Assembly (NCBI RefSeq): GCF_005405405.1
Contig: NZ_BJDZ01000024.1
Coordinates: 1-45,519 of the forward strand
Reading direction: 5' to 3'
DNA length: 45,519 bases
Source of the DNA: Lactiplantibacillus plajomi
GTDB lineage: Bacteria > Bacillota > Bacilli > Lactobacillales > Lactobacillaceae
Notes under the pieces: model-generated
The model's database searches: none
The model's input: only the letters and a program-made list of their open reading frames with translations
Told to the model about the DNA's origin: nothing
Shown: one piece after another, positions 25,498-34,234 of the stretch
How positions within the stretch are numbered: the first letter of the stretch is position 1
How the letters are laid out: each line of letters opens with the position of its first letter
Translations under genes and position numbers: made by a program

Positions 25498-25529
25498 AAT
25501 CACTAATTTTCAATGCTATTTTAGTGATT
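25498..25529. promoter_or_regulatory. Inverted repeat upstream of gdhA
   Basis: AATCACTAA (25498-25506) is mirrored by TTAGTGATT (25521-25529) with 14 bases between. It lies in the gdhA/serine-hydrolase divergent region and could be an operator; no regulator is assigned. Confidence 0.4.
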
Positions 25530-25652
25530 ATGTTGTATCCCACAGCTATCAAGGTAACCGAATTTGGTTCGGATGACTAACATTAGCGTGTGTATCCGTG
25601 CATTTCTCCCCCACACCAAGTACGCTAAGAAACGTGATTGGGGGAGTCGCAA

Positions 25653-26826
25653 ATGAAAAGATGCTGGCGCGACGGTTTTGTCGCGGTGATGTTAGCTTTA
25701 GTTGTGTTCTTATTGGGATGGGGGCGCTACGCGGTCAATGACGAGGCGACGGCAGTACCGGTTAACGTGCATAAGCGGCGCCTCCCACCGGTGCACCGGA
25801 AAAGTCCGTCTCAGTCAGTCGATAGTCGAACGCACAAAACTGTGACGGGGTTGTTAACCGAGGCGCAGGCACTAAAACAAATCGATCAATTGGTGAAAAG
25901 TCATCAAATTATGGGGACGCTATTATTAACAACTAACGGAGCAGCGGGAGTGCGCATCAAAACGTACGGGTATGCCGATTTAGCAACGCAGACTCGGAAT
26001 CAACCCAATGAGGCCTACCCGCTGGCTTCGCTACAAAAGGCGTTGACTGCCACGGTTATTCAACAGTTGATCAACCAGTATAAGCTTAAGATGACGACGC
26101 CGTTGAGCCGTTTTTACCCACAAATCCCGTACGCACGAAAAATCACCATTCGCCAGTTATTAGACCACCGTTCCGGTATTCGGATGGCTGAACCGCAACC
26201 TCAGGTCGTGTTACCCACGGAGACGGCCCAAATCGACTTTACGTTACGGAACCTCCGGTCAACGGGGGACCACGCCTATTTTTACACCAATGCCAACTTC
26301 ACGTTGCTGGCGGGGGTGATACGGCAGGTGAGTCACCGGTCCTACATGACGATGTTACGGCGGACCATCATTGCCCCCTTGGGTTTAAAGCACACTTTTG
26401 CGTATAACCAGATTCCCGGCAACGTGGTCGATCCGGATGCTTACCGGTTAAGTAACGGTTTTTCGGCGGCAACGCTCATTTCAAAGCCACTCCAGTCCAG
26501 CGAGCTTGGCTGTGGTAGTCTCTATATGAGTGTGGGGGATTACTACCGCTTTATGCTGAGCTTACAGCAGGGCAAACTAGTCGGCCAAGCCGGGTTGCGC
26601 GAATTGACTAGCAATTTCACGCCCCGTTATTCGGGGGGGCGTCTATTATCAGCCAAATGGCGATATCCGGGTCGGTGGTAATGATAATCAGTTCCATACT
26701 TATTATATGGGCAGTCGTGACGGTAAAATTGCGTTAGTACTGTTCGAAAATCAGGGGACCTTTACCGGTGATAACCAGGTGGCCTACCAAATTCTGGCAA
26801 TTTTGAAACGGACGACCCCGTTTTAG
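25653..26826 (+). pseudogene. Serine hydrolase (beta-lactamase class C/PBP-like), frameshifted in a G7 run
   Basis: An extracytoplasmic serine hydrolase: N-terminal membrane segment (residues about 10-26), spacer, then a class-C/D-alanyl-peptidase-like domain with S126-x-x-K129 (SLQK) and Y211-T-N213. The frame breaks at GGGGGGG (26633-26639) and stops at 26681 after VRYPGRW-like nonsense. Removing one G restores YSGGVYYQPNGDIRVGGNDN and HTYYMGSRDG, with a natural end at 26826 (about 390 residues). The ATG at 25653 follows GGGGGAG. Catalytic SxxK and YxN are intact, so a one-base change would give a full enzyme. Homopolymer phase variation, a real mutation and sequencing error are all possible. 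Confidence 0.85.
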
Positions 26827-26929
26827 CTTTTAAAGAAAGCGTAATTCTTATTATTCTTAAGTAGCCAGGTTTAACCGTAAACGGTATGATGAAGCTAATA
26901 GTAATTAGAAAATGTAGGTGATTAAAGGT

Positions 26930-28039
26930 ATGGTAAAACCAATTAAAGTAATGACGATTTTTGGCACCCGCCCGGAAGCAATCAAGATGGCTCCGATTGT
27001 GTTGCAACTGCAGCAGCAGGAGCGCTTTGAGCCGGTCACGGTCGTCACGGCTCAGCACCGTGAAATGCTCGATCAGGTCTTGGAAATTTTTAAAATTAAA
27101 CCGGACTATGATTTGAATATCATGCAGCCCAATCAGACGTTAGCCGGTATTACCAGCCGGGTGCTAACGAAGCTGGATGCCATTATGGAAGAAGTGCGTC
27201 CCGCTATTGTGTTGGTGCACGGCGATACCACGACGACCTTTGCCGCCAGTGTCAGTGCATTCTATCACCAGATTCCGGTGGGGCACGTTGAGGCCGGTCT
27301 GCGGACTTGGAATAAATATTCGCCGTATCCCGAAGAAATGAATCGGCAATTGACGGATGTCTTAGCCGACATGTACTTTGCGCCGACTGAACTCAGCCGC
27401 CAAAACTTACTGCAAGAACATCACCCGGACGCTAACATTACCATTACGGGGAATACGGCAATTGATGCGCTACACCAGACCGTTTCGAAAGACTACCAAC
27501 ATGAAGCGTTGTCGTTGATTGAACCGGGCCACCGCATGATTCTACTCACAATGCATCGGCGCGAAAATCAAGGGGCGCCAATGGAAACGGTTTTTAACGC
27601 GATCAAGGACGTGGTGCGCCACCATCCGGACGTGGAAGTCGTTTATCCGGTGCACCTGAGTCCGGCCGTGCAAGAAGTGGCGCACCGGATCTTAGGTCAT
27701 CAGGACCGGATTCACCTGATTGAACCGTTGGACGTGTTAGATTTTCATAACATGGCAGCCCGCAGTTACTTCATTATGACCGATTCTGGCGGGGTTCAGG
27801 AAGAAGCGCCGTCGCTGAATAAACCGGTCCTGGTCTTGCGCGATACAACGGAACGGCCTGAAGGAGTCGATGCGGGGACTCTGAAACTGGTCGGGACGGA
27901 TGGCGCCAAGGTCACGGCGGCGATGAATCAATTATTAGATGACCACGGTGAATACCAGCGGATGGCTGAAGCTAAAAATCCGTACGGTGACGGGCATGCC
28001 GCTGAATACATTCTCGATGCAATTTATAATCACATATAA
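26930..28039 (+). CDS. mnaA: UDP-N-acetylglucosamine 2-epimerase (non-hydrolysing)
   Basis: A 369-residue cytosolic enzyme interconverting UDP-GlcNAc and UDP-ManNAc, a precursor for wall teichoic acid linkage units and some polysaccharides. Motifs: IFGTRPEAIKMAPI, HGDTTTTFAASVSAF, HVEAGLRT, PEEMNRQLTD, TMHRREN, TDSGGVQEEAP and RDTTERPEGV. ATG 26930 has AGGTGA at suitable spacing; a GTG at 26918 is less likely. It lies upstream of, but separated from, the exopolysaccharide locus. Confidence 0.96.
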   Translation: MVKPIKVMTIFGTRPEAIKMAPIVLQLQQQERFEPVTVVTAQHREMLDQVLEIFKIKPDYDLNIMQPNQTLAGITSRVLTKLDAIMEEVRPAIVLVHGDTTTTFAASVSAFYHQIPVGHVEAGLRTWNKYSPYPEEMNRQLTDVLADMYFAPTELSRQNLLQEHHPDANITITGNTAIDALHQTVSKDYQHEALSLIEPGHRMILLTMHRRENQGAPMETVFNAIKDVVRHHPDVEVVYPVHLSPAVQEVAHRILGHQDRIHLIEPLDVLDFHNMAARSYFIMTDSGGVQEEAPSLNKPVLVLRDTTERPEGVDAGTLKLVGTDGAKVTAAMNQLLDDHGEYQRMAEAKNPYGDGHAAEYILDAIYNHI

Positions 28040-28127
28040 AATATAATAATTAAATATATTTACAAATTATGAAAAGCGTTGTAAGATAGTCCCCGACATA
28101 GTGGTTATTCCAACATTGACGTGGAAT

Positions 28128-28175
28128 AAAAAAGGCGCAACCGGCCTCCGTCCCCGGAGTTGGTTGTGCCTTTTT
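28128..28175. terminator. Bidirectional terminator
   Basis: AAAGGCGCAACC (28131-28142) pairs with GGTTGTGCCTTT (28162-28173) with A and T runs on both sides. It separates mnaA and the convergent glycosyltransferase gene. Confidence 0.88.
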
Positions 28176-28204
28176 GTGTTGATGAAAATGACATGTAAAC
28201 TGAG

Positions 28205-29146
28205 TTACTTCTTTTCTTGAACGATGTATTGCGGTCGGTGCTTGGTTTCCAAATAAATTTTGCCGATATAATTACCAATAATACCCAGACAGAAAAGTTG
28301 AACCCCACCGATGAACAGCATAATCGTTACCATCGAGGCCCAACCACCAACGCTGTTGCCCCAAATAATTTTACGGATAATAACAATGAAAATGCTAATC
28401 ACAGAAATGAAGGACAGCAGGCTTCCCAAGAAGGTTGCAATCTTTAAAGGAACGTCTGAAAAGTCAACGATGGCCTCAATTGAGTAATTAAATAATTGCC
28501 AAAAGGACCAGTGGGTTTCACCAGCTGCCCGCGGCGCGTTTTCAAATTTAAGGTAAGTGGTTCGAAAGCCGACCCAGTTGAAAATTCCCTTAGAAAAACG
28601 ATTATATTCTGGTAGTTCCAGGATGGCGTCAACCATTTGGCGGGTCATTAAGCGGTAATCGCGGGCGTTCGGAATAATTTGGACTTTTGAAATACGGTTA
28701 ATTAGCGCGTAAAATGAGCGTGAGAAAAATGAACGAATCGGTGGCTCACCTTTGCGATCTTCGCGCATTGTACCGACACAATCGTAGTCGCCGCTTTCTA
28801 GCGTGGTCAACATTTTAGGTAGTAACTGTGGTGGATCTTGAAGATCAACGTCCATTACCGCGATGTAATCGCCAGTGGCGTGTTGTAGCCCGGCGGCGAG
28901 TCCCGCCTCCTTGCCGAAGTTCCGGGAGAAGGAAATATAGTGGACTGTTTCCGGAAAGCGTTCATGAAGTTTCCGAAACTCAGCAAGGGTCCCGTCACTA
29001 GAGCCATCGTTGATAAAGAGGTACTCGTGGTTAATATCGCTGAAGGTGTCACGATTGTCTGCAAAAACTTTTTCGACCGTGTCAAAGAAGAGTGGAACGG
29101 TCGGTTCCTCATTATAGCAAGGAACAATTAGACACATTGTTTTCAT
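28205..29146 (-). CDS. Family 2 glycosyltransferase with C-terminal membrane helices (GtrB/CsbB/YkcC-like)
   Basis: A 313-residue enzyme. The GT-A domain has CLIVPCYNEEPTVPLF, FINDGSSDGT, DVDLQDPP (the D-x-D site) and the RDYRLMTRQM segment typical of polyprenyl-phosphate sugar synthases. Two membrane helices follow (about 230-252 and 265-290). Such proteins transfer a sugar (often glucose or GlcNAc) to undecaprenyl phosphate at the inner face for later decoration of wall polymers. Start 29146 follows GGGGAG; 29137 is an alternative. The partner flippase and transferase are not in the window. Confidence 0.9.
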   Translation of the reverse strand: MKTMCLIVPCYNEEPTVPLFFDTVEKVFADNRDTFSDINHEYLFINDGSSDGTLAEFRKLHERFPETVHYISFSRNFGKEAGLAAGLQHATGDYIAVMDVDLQDPPQLLPKMLTTLESGDYDCVGTMREDRKGEPPIRSFFSRSFYALINRISKVQIIPNARDYRLMTRQMVDAILELPEYNRFSKGIFNWVGFRTTYLKFENAPRAAGETHWSFWQLFNYSIEAIVDFSDVPLKIATFLGSLLSFISVISIFIVIIRKIIWGNSVGGWASMVTIMLFIGGVQLFCLGIIGNYIGKIYLETKHRPQYIVQEKK

Positions 29147-29265
29147 GCGTGGTAGTCTCCCCATTATTTTCTATGCTTATAGCTTATCATATTTGCGTGT
29201 AGGATGTTTTCTAGTTGCAGGCCATGTATAATTAAACTTATTAGATAACTATTGGAGATTAACTC

Positions 29266-30180
29266 ATGAACCTTAAAAACCGTTTTCCAAAAACAAATAA
29301 ATGGTTGGCAATCATTATTCGCCGCTATAGCCAGGCCAATGTGAGTAATAACGCCATTGTGCTGGCCTACTACGCGTTGATGTCAATTGCGCCAATTATT
29401 TTGATTGTTGGGAACATCGTGGCGCGGTTTAACTTAAAAACCGGGCAGATTCTAGCTTACGTGCAAGAGGTGATGCCGAGTAACGTTTACCAAACGTTTA
29501 AACCAATCTTAGTGTCCTTCTTGTCGAGTGGCAGTAGTAGCAGTCTGTCAATTGGGATTATTGTGACGATTTGGTCGGCGTCCAAAATCATTGCGGCGGT
29601 TCGCCGGAGCCTTAATGAGGCCTACGGTGTCGATAATGCGCAGGGTGCGATTGTTACCCGCTTGATTGCATTTTTGCTCACGCTTGGGTTACTACTCCTC
29701 ATCGTGGCAATGGCCATGTTTTTCACACTTAGTCAGGTGATCATGGACACACTGTTGGCTTTAACGCACACATCGCAATCCTTTCTGCCAATGTGGTGGC
29801 GCCAGTTGCTGGACAACAAGAACTTGATTACCTTCATTGGGATGTTTCTCGGGGCACTATTGTTATACTACTTCGTGCCGAATGCCCAGGTTCGGTTACG
29901 CTACGTTTGGCCGGGAGCGTTGGTCACGACGATCGGTTGGATTGTAATTTCACAGGGATTTCGGATTTACATCGAGTTATTTGCAAAACGGGTGACGACT
30001 TATCAAACAATTGGTAGTCTGATTGTCCTAATGTTCTGGTTGAACTTTTCGGGCATCTTACTGATGTTCGGGGGCGTGGTCAATGCAACCGTCCAGGAAT
30101 GGTTCGAACACACCATTAAACCCAAGTCACCGCGGGTGATGCGCCGCTTGAAACGGGGACTGACTAATTTACGCAAATAA
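29266..30180 (+). CDS. YihY/BrkB-family membrane protein
   Basis: A 304-residue integral membrane protein with six hydrophobic segments. Family marks: SNNAIVLAYYALMSIAPIIL near the N-terminus, SASKIIAAVRRSLNEAYGV in the centre, and the late FVPNAQVRLRYVWPGAL and SFRIYIELFAKRVTTYQTIGSLIVLMFWLNFSG-like region. It was formerly annotated as ribonuclease BN by mistake; its role is unknown. Ribosome binding site TTGGAGAT. It is monocistronic. Confidence 0.93.
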   Translation: MNLKNRFPKTNKWLAIIIRRYSQANVSNNAIVLAYYALMSIAPIILIVGNIVARFNLKTGQILAYVQEVMPSNVYQTFKPILVSFLSSGSSSSLSIGIIVTIWSASKIIAAVRRSLNEAYGVDNAQGAIVTRLIAFLLTLGLLLLIVAMAMFFTLSQVIMDTLLALTHTSQSFLPMWWRQLLDNKNLITFIGMFLGALLLYYFVPNAQVRLRYVWPGALVTTIGWIVISQGFRIYIELFAKRVTTYQTIGSLIVLMFWLNFSGILLMFGGVVNATVQEWFEHTIKPKSPRVMRRLKRGLTNLRK

Positions 30181-30286
30181 TTGACCATAATCGGCTGTTT
30201 CAGGACATTATCCTTGGCAAGAATGAAAAAATCAGGTAAAATCGGAACATTTTTACAAATTCCATTTCATTAGTTCTTTTTTTGTG

Positions 30287-30292
30287 TATAAT
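30287..30292 (+). promoter_or_regulatory. Possible -10 box of the aquaporin gene
   Basis: TATAAT about 100 bases upstream of the GTG start. A clear -35 at standard spacing is not seen, so the call is tentative. Confidence 0.35.
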
Positions 30293-30389
30293 GGATAACA
30301 TGTGAAAAATGGTCCGTTACTTTCTGAAAGTTCAGGTGCCTATTTCAACTAATAAACGGGCGTCGCGAACGCCACAGGAGGAGAACGTC

Positions 30390-31106
30390 GTGATTCATCA
30401 GCTTTTGGCAGAGTTCATGGGAACCGCCTTGATGATTATTTTTGGTGTCGGAGTTCATTGTAGTGAGGTTCTGAAGGGAACCAAGTACCGTGGATCCGGC
30501 CATATTTTTGCAATTACCACTTGGGGTTTTGGGATTACCATTGCCTTGTTCATTTTTGGTGATGTTAGTATTAACCCAGCAATGGTGCTGGCGCAGTGTA
30601 TTTTAGGAAATATTTCCTGGGCACTGTTCATTCCGTATTCCGTTGCCGAAGTCTTGGGTGGGGTTGTTGGTGCCGTGATTGTCTGGATCATGTACGCCGA
30701 CCACTTTGCAGCGTCAGCTGGTGAAATTTCTCCAATTACCATTCGGAACCTGTTCTCAACGGCACCGGCCGTTCGGAACTTACCCCGGAACTTCTTCGTC
30801 GAATTTTTTGATACCTTTATTTTTATTTCTGGAATTTTAGCCATTTCTCAGGTGAAGACGCCGGGTATCTTACCGATTGGGGTTGGGTTACTTGTCTGGG
30901 CCATCGGGATGGGACTAGGTGGACCGACCGGATTCGCCATGAACCTTGCCCGGGACATGGGCCCGCGGATTGCTCACGCGATTTTACCAATTGAAAACAA
31001 AGCTGATAGCGATTGGCAATACGGGATTATCGTACCAGGGATCGCACCATTTGTTGGGGCGGCTTGTGCGGCGGTATTTATGAATGCTTTCTTTGGAATT
31101 AATTAG
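30390..31106 (+). CDS. Aquaglyceroporin (MIP family, GlpF-like) with variant second NPA motif
   Basis: A 238-residue channel with six membrane helices and two half-helices. The first motif is N62-P-A (SINPAMVLAQ); the second is N185-L-A-R-D (MNLARDMGPR), where the usual proline is leucine. The aspartate after R188 is typical of glycerol-conducting members. MIP proteins in lactobacilli pass water, glycerol and sometimes lactic acid. The GTG start at 30390 lies 8 bases behind AGGAGG (30376-30381); the longer ATG frame from 30309 lacks a site. It directly precedes a locus that uses glycerol phosphate, but no link is shown. Confidence 0.88.
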   Translation: MIHQLLAEFMGTALMIIFGVGVHCSEVLKGTKYRGSGHIFAITTWGFGITIALFIFGDVSINPAMVLAQCILGNISWALFIPYSVAEVLGGVVGAVIVWIMYADHFAASAGEISPITIRNLFSTAPAVRNLPRNFFVEFFDTFIFISGILAISQVKTPGILPIGVGLLVWAIGMGLGGPTGFAMNLARDMGPRIAHAILPIENKADSDWQYGIIVPGIAPFVGAACAAVFMNAFFGIN

Positions 31107-31216
31107 TTTTTTAATCTTCCAACATTAAACGTGTATTGCTTTGTTTATCAGGATTGTGTACCATGTGATACGTAACTTTTAAACAAAATTAGCAGACGCC
31201 AATGGTGGAGGATATG

Positions 31217-31876
31217 ATGGATTCTATATACGAGGTTAATGGTAAGGCCATTACAAGATTTTTTAAACGTTATTTAGTCGTTATAATTATTACTGGTGCG
31301 ATTTTTGCCTTTATCGGTATGGGGATATCGTTGATTACTCCAGGTATTAAATATAGTGCAAATAGCGCACTTGTTCAGAATGACAATAATTACGTGGTCG
31401 TTCGGCTATTTCCTAATTACGTCAAATCGAGCTCATTTGAAAAGCAGGTAAAAAAAGCCGTTGGTGAGTCTAAATGGCGTAACCAAACGTATGGAGAAGA
31501 TTATCAGGTGTCGGCCTCTACTGCTAGTTCAACCACTACTCAAGTAACGCTGACAGTGGTGAGCTCAAAAAAAGCGTTTTCGAAATATTTAATAACGACA
31601 GTAACTAAAGCTTTTGCCCGGAATGTTAAAAAGTCACTTCCCCGGGCAAACGTATCGATTATGAATATTAACAGTAAGCCGGTAGTATTCCACTTAAAGG
31701 TACAGCTATTTAAGGTCGGATTGATTGGATTCTTGTTGGGAGCTTTAGGTGCGGCACTGTTTTTACTAAGAAAGATGGTATTCGTTGGAGCTGTTGAAGA
31801 CAATCGATATATTAGTGATGTTTACGGTATTCCAGAACTGGGATCCATGGATGTCGAAACTAATAGGGTGAAATAG
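31217..31876 (+). CDS. Polysaccharide chain-length regulator (CpsC/EpsA, Wzz type)
   Basis: A 219-residue membrane protein with two transmembrane helices (residues about 17-39 and 172-193) bracketing an extracytoplasmic domain, ending in a short cytosolic tail. This is the Gram-positive chain-length determinant/kinase-activator layout; the VRLFPNYVKSSSFEKQV segment is typical of the group. It normally activates the CpsD kinase by contact with its tail. ATG 31217 follows GGAGG at 31207-31211. The next gene starts 11 bases after its stop. From here on DNA is AT-richer than upstream. Confidence 0.85.
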   Translation: MDSIYEVNGKAITRFFKRYLVVIIITGAIFAFIGMGISLITPGIKYSANSALVQNDNNYVVVRLFPNYVKSSSFEKQVKKAVGESKWRNQTYGEDYQVSASTASSTTTQVTLTVVSSKKAFSKYLITTVTKAFARNVKKSLPRANVSIMNINSKPVVFHLKVQLFKVGLIGFLLGALGAALFLLRKMVFVGAVEDNRYISDVYGIPELGSMDVETNRVK

Positions 31877-31887
31877 GTGACGTGACC

Positions 31888-32487
31888 ATGGATGAAATTA
31901 AGAATGTAATTCGTCAGATTAATACCAATTTGCAACGGCTTAATCAAGATGCAAAGTCGATAATGTTCGCATCAGTTGATGATACTGCAGCACAGCAAAC
32001 ACTGTTAGTCAATATGGGATTAATGTATGGCCGTGCGGGTGAGTCAGTTTTAATCGTAGATACCGATTTTAGTAATACTAGAATTGCCAGTGCTTTTAAG
32101 TTAGAACCAAAGTCTGGGTTAGCGGAATATATTGCTGATACAAGTATTACGGAAGCGCAAATGTGTTCAAAGTTATCTACGACTATGCCTGTCGAAGTAA
32201 TCGTATCAGGTAATACTGGTAACGAAAGCCAATCGAGTTTGTTGAATGATCCAAGGTTTGATAGTCTGCTGAATTCGGCTAAAAATCGCTTTGACCATAT
32301 ATTGATCAATACTGCATCGTTACCCAAGATTGAGTCGTTGGAGAACCTATCTCGAAATGTTGATGGCTGTATTTTAGTGGTCAAACCTGACGTTACAGAA
32401 AAGAAGAAAGTGTTTCGTGCTTATCAACAGTTCAGGCAAGCAGGCACCCCAGTTTTGGGGTATGTAAATATTAATCGAACACTTTAA
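31888..32487 (+). CDS. CpsD-like tyrosine-kinase relative with degenerate nucleotide site
   Basis: A 199-residue protein aligned with BY-kinases of exopolysaccharide loci. The second Walker motif survives (VLIVDTDFSNTRI, D58 and D60). The P-loop region reads MFASVDDTAAQQTLL (residues 26-40), without the GEGKS/T signature, and the Walker B position is ILINTAS with N141 for Asp. There is no C-terminal tyrosine cluster; the tail ends NINRTL. ATP binding and autophosphorylation are therefore doubtful; it may be a structural partner of CpsC. ATG 31888 lies 7 bases after AGGTGA. Confidence 0.8.
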   Translation: MDEIKNVIRQINTNLQRLNQDAKSIMFASVDDTAAQQTLLVNMGLMYGRAGESVLIVDTDFSNTRIASAFKLEPKSGLAEYIADTSITEAQMCSKLSTTMPVEVIVSGNTGNESQSSLLNDPRFDSLLNSAKNRFDHILINTASLPKIESLENLSRNVDGCILVVKPDVTEKKKVFRAYQQFRQAGTPVLGYVNINRTL

Positions 32488-32519
32488 GTTTTTCAATAAT
32501 TAGAAAGATACGACTTTGT

Positions 32520-32554
32520 GAGCACCTATATCCAGTTGAAGGGTATAGGTGCTC
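32520..32554 (+). terminator. Hairpin, possible terminator after the CpsC/CpsD pair
   Basis: GAGCACCTATA pairs perfectly with TATAGGTGCTC around 13 bases; the T run after it is short (TTTA). The 313 bases between the CpsD-like gene and the next start (32488-32800) otherwise show only AT-rich DNA. Confidence 0.6.
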
Positions 32555-32800
32555 TTTATGGTGGATTTAAATCTTAAAATTGTCTTTGGAGTTTTTATAG
32601 CTAGATTTCTAGGATAAGCCAATGTATTTTTAATGGTTATGTTAAAAAATAACGATTGTAATATTCAATTTTGAAAAAGATAATAATTGTGATAAACTCT
32701 TAACGTTATGGATAATTCCGGACATAAATAGGTAGTGTAATCACGCATTCGTTTAGTTAATTAAATGAATAATATTTCTAAGAAAGTTGAAGGGGTCGTT

Positions 32801-33259
32801 TTGGAAAAGTTAAAGGTTTGTTTAGTTGGGTCTAGCGGGGGGCATCTAACCCATTTAACGATGTTAAAACCCTTTTTGAAAGATAAAGATCGATTTTGGG
32901 TAACCTTTGATAAGGCAGATGCACGTAGCCAATTGAAGCGTGAAAAAATGTATTCGTGTTATTACCCAACAAACAGAAGTATTAAAGCGCTAATTAAAAA
33001 TACGTTCCTTGCGCTTAAAGTAATTAGAAAGGAACGTCCCGATTTAATTATTTCTTCAGGGGCAGCCGTAGCGGTACCTTTTTTCTACATTGGGAAGCTC
33101 TTTGGGGCTAAGCTAATCTATATTGAAGTGTTTGACCGGATTGATAAGCCGACTATAACGGGAAAGCTGGTTTACCCGATTACGAATCGCTTTATAGTAG
33201 AATGGGAAGATATGAAAAAGATTTACCATAAGGCCATTAATTTGGGAAGTATTTTTTAG
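32801..33259 (+). CDS. Alg14-like subunit of a two-part glycosyltransferase (PssD/EpsE type)
   Basis: A 152-residue protein beginning KLKVCLVGSSGGHLTHL, the Alg14/PssD start; a hydrophobic helix recruits the catalytic partner to the membrane. RFWVTFDKADARS, then PDLIISSGAAVAVPFF, and IYIEVFDRIDKPTITGKL are typical. The preferred start is TTG 32801, 5 bases behind GAAGGGG, which gives the usual length; ATG 32765 has no site. With the next gene it forms a heterodimeric sugar transferase, often adding the second sugar of the repeat unit. Confidence 0.88.
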   Translation: MEKLKVCLVGSSGGHLTHLTMLKPFLKDKDRFWVTFDKADARSQLKREKMYSCYYPTNRSIKALIKNTFLALKVIRKERPDLIISSGAAVAVPFFYIGKLFGAKLIYIEVFDRIDKPTITGKLVYPITNRFIVEWEDMKKIYHKAINLGSIF

Positions 33260-33269
33260 GAGAATTACG

Positions 33270-33764
33270 ATGATATTTGTAACTGTAGGGACTCACGAAC
33301 AACCATTTAATCGACTTATTAAAAAAATCGACGAATTAAAACGCGATGAATTATTTGGTGATGATGTGGTTATTCAAACTGGTTATTCTGACTATAAACC
33401 AAATAATTGTGAACATAGTAAATTTTTTGGACACGATGAGATGCAACAATTGGTAAAAGACGCAAGAATTGTGATTACTCATGGTGGACCTTCCAGCTTC
33501 ATTATGCCATTACAAGTTCAAAAAGTTCCGATAGTAGTTCCACGCTTGAAGGCCTTCAATGAACATGTAAATAATCATCAACTTGATTTTGCTAGGCAAG
33601 TTGCAACACGGCAAAAAAATATCTTAGTTGTTGAGAACATTGATAATCTAGGGCCAACAATTCATAATTATGAAAGTGAAATTTCTAAATTAAACGGCTC
33701 GCTGGAGAGTAATAACAGCCGTTTTAATAAGTCACTTCAAAATATGGTTGATGATTTATTTTAG
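33270..33764 (+). CDS. Alg13-like catalytic subunit (PssE/EpsF type)
   Basis: A 164-residue GT28-like domain: MIFVTVGTHEQPFNRLIKKID, FFGHDEMQQLVKDARIVITHGG and VVPRLKAFNEHVNNHQ carry the donor-binding loop. It pairs with the Alg14-like protein encoded 10 bases upstream to form an active transferase on the inner membrane face. The exact sugar (often Gal or GlcA in Gram-positive loci) is not predictable. Confidence 0.9.
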   Translation: MIFVTVGTHEQPFNRLIKKIDELKRDELFGDDVVIQTGYSDYKPNNCEHSKFFGHDEMQQLVKDARIVITHGGPSSFIMPLQVQKVPIVVPRLKAFNEHVNNHQLDFARQVATRQKNILVVENIDNLGPTIHNYESEISKLNGSLESNNSRFNKSLQNMVDDLF

Positions 33765-33796
33765 CGAAAACTATTAGTGAGGACTGGTAAATAATC

Positions 33797-34225
33797 ATGC
33801 GGAAATTTAAGAGGGGCTACACACAGGGGGTGTTCGACATGTTCCATGTTGGTCACTTGAATCTGATTAATAATGCAAAGGCACAATGTGATTCATTGAC
33901 TGTCGGGGTTAATGCAGATGAGCTGGTTAAGGCTTATAAGGGCAAGGTGCCGGTTGTGTCTGAAGATAATCGGGAAAAGATCGTGGCTAATATTAAAGCT
34001 GTAGATCACGCCGTAATTGCTGACACGCTCGATAAAACGAAACAGTTAGAAAAATATAATTTTGATGCTATCTTTATTGGCGATGATTGGAAAGGTGATC
34101 CACGATGGGAACAAACCGTTAAGGATCTTGCCAAGCAAGATGTTGAAGTAGTCTTTTTACCAAGAACTCAGGGAGTTAGTTCAACTGGTATGCGAATTGT
34201 TAAAAATGATCGAATCGATGGGTAG
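33797..34225 (+). CDS. tagD: Glycerol-3-phosphate cytidylyltransferase (TagD-like)
   Basis: A 142-residue cytosolic enzyme making CDP-glycerol from CTP and glycerol 3-phosphate. The nucleotidyl-transferase signature is FDMFHVGHLNLI (HxGH), with the RTQGVSSTGMR motif (RTEGISTT in TagD) near the end. An AGGAC element precedes the ATG. Its product is the substrate of the next gene product, so the two make a glycerol-phosphate decoration or backbone. It sits 9 bases before the transferase gene. Confidence 0.92.
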   Translation: MRKFKRGYTQGVFDMFHVGHLNLINNAKAQCDSLTVGVNADELVKAYKGKVPVVSEDNREKIVANIKAVDHAVIADTLDKTKQLEKYNFDAIFIGDDWKGDPRWEQTVKDLAKQDVEVVFLPRTQGVSSTGMRIVKNDRIDG

Positions 34226-34234
34226 GTTAATAAA

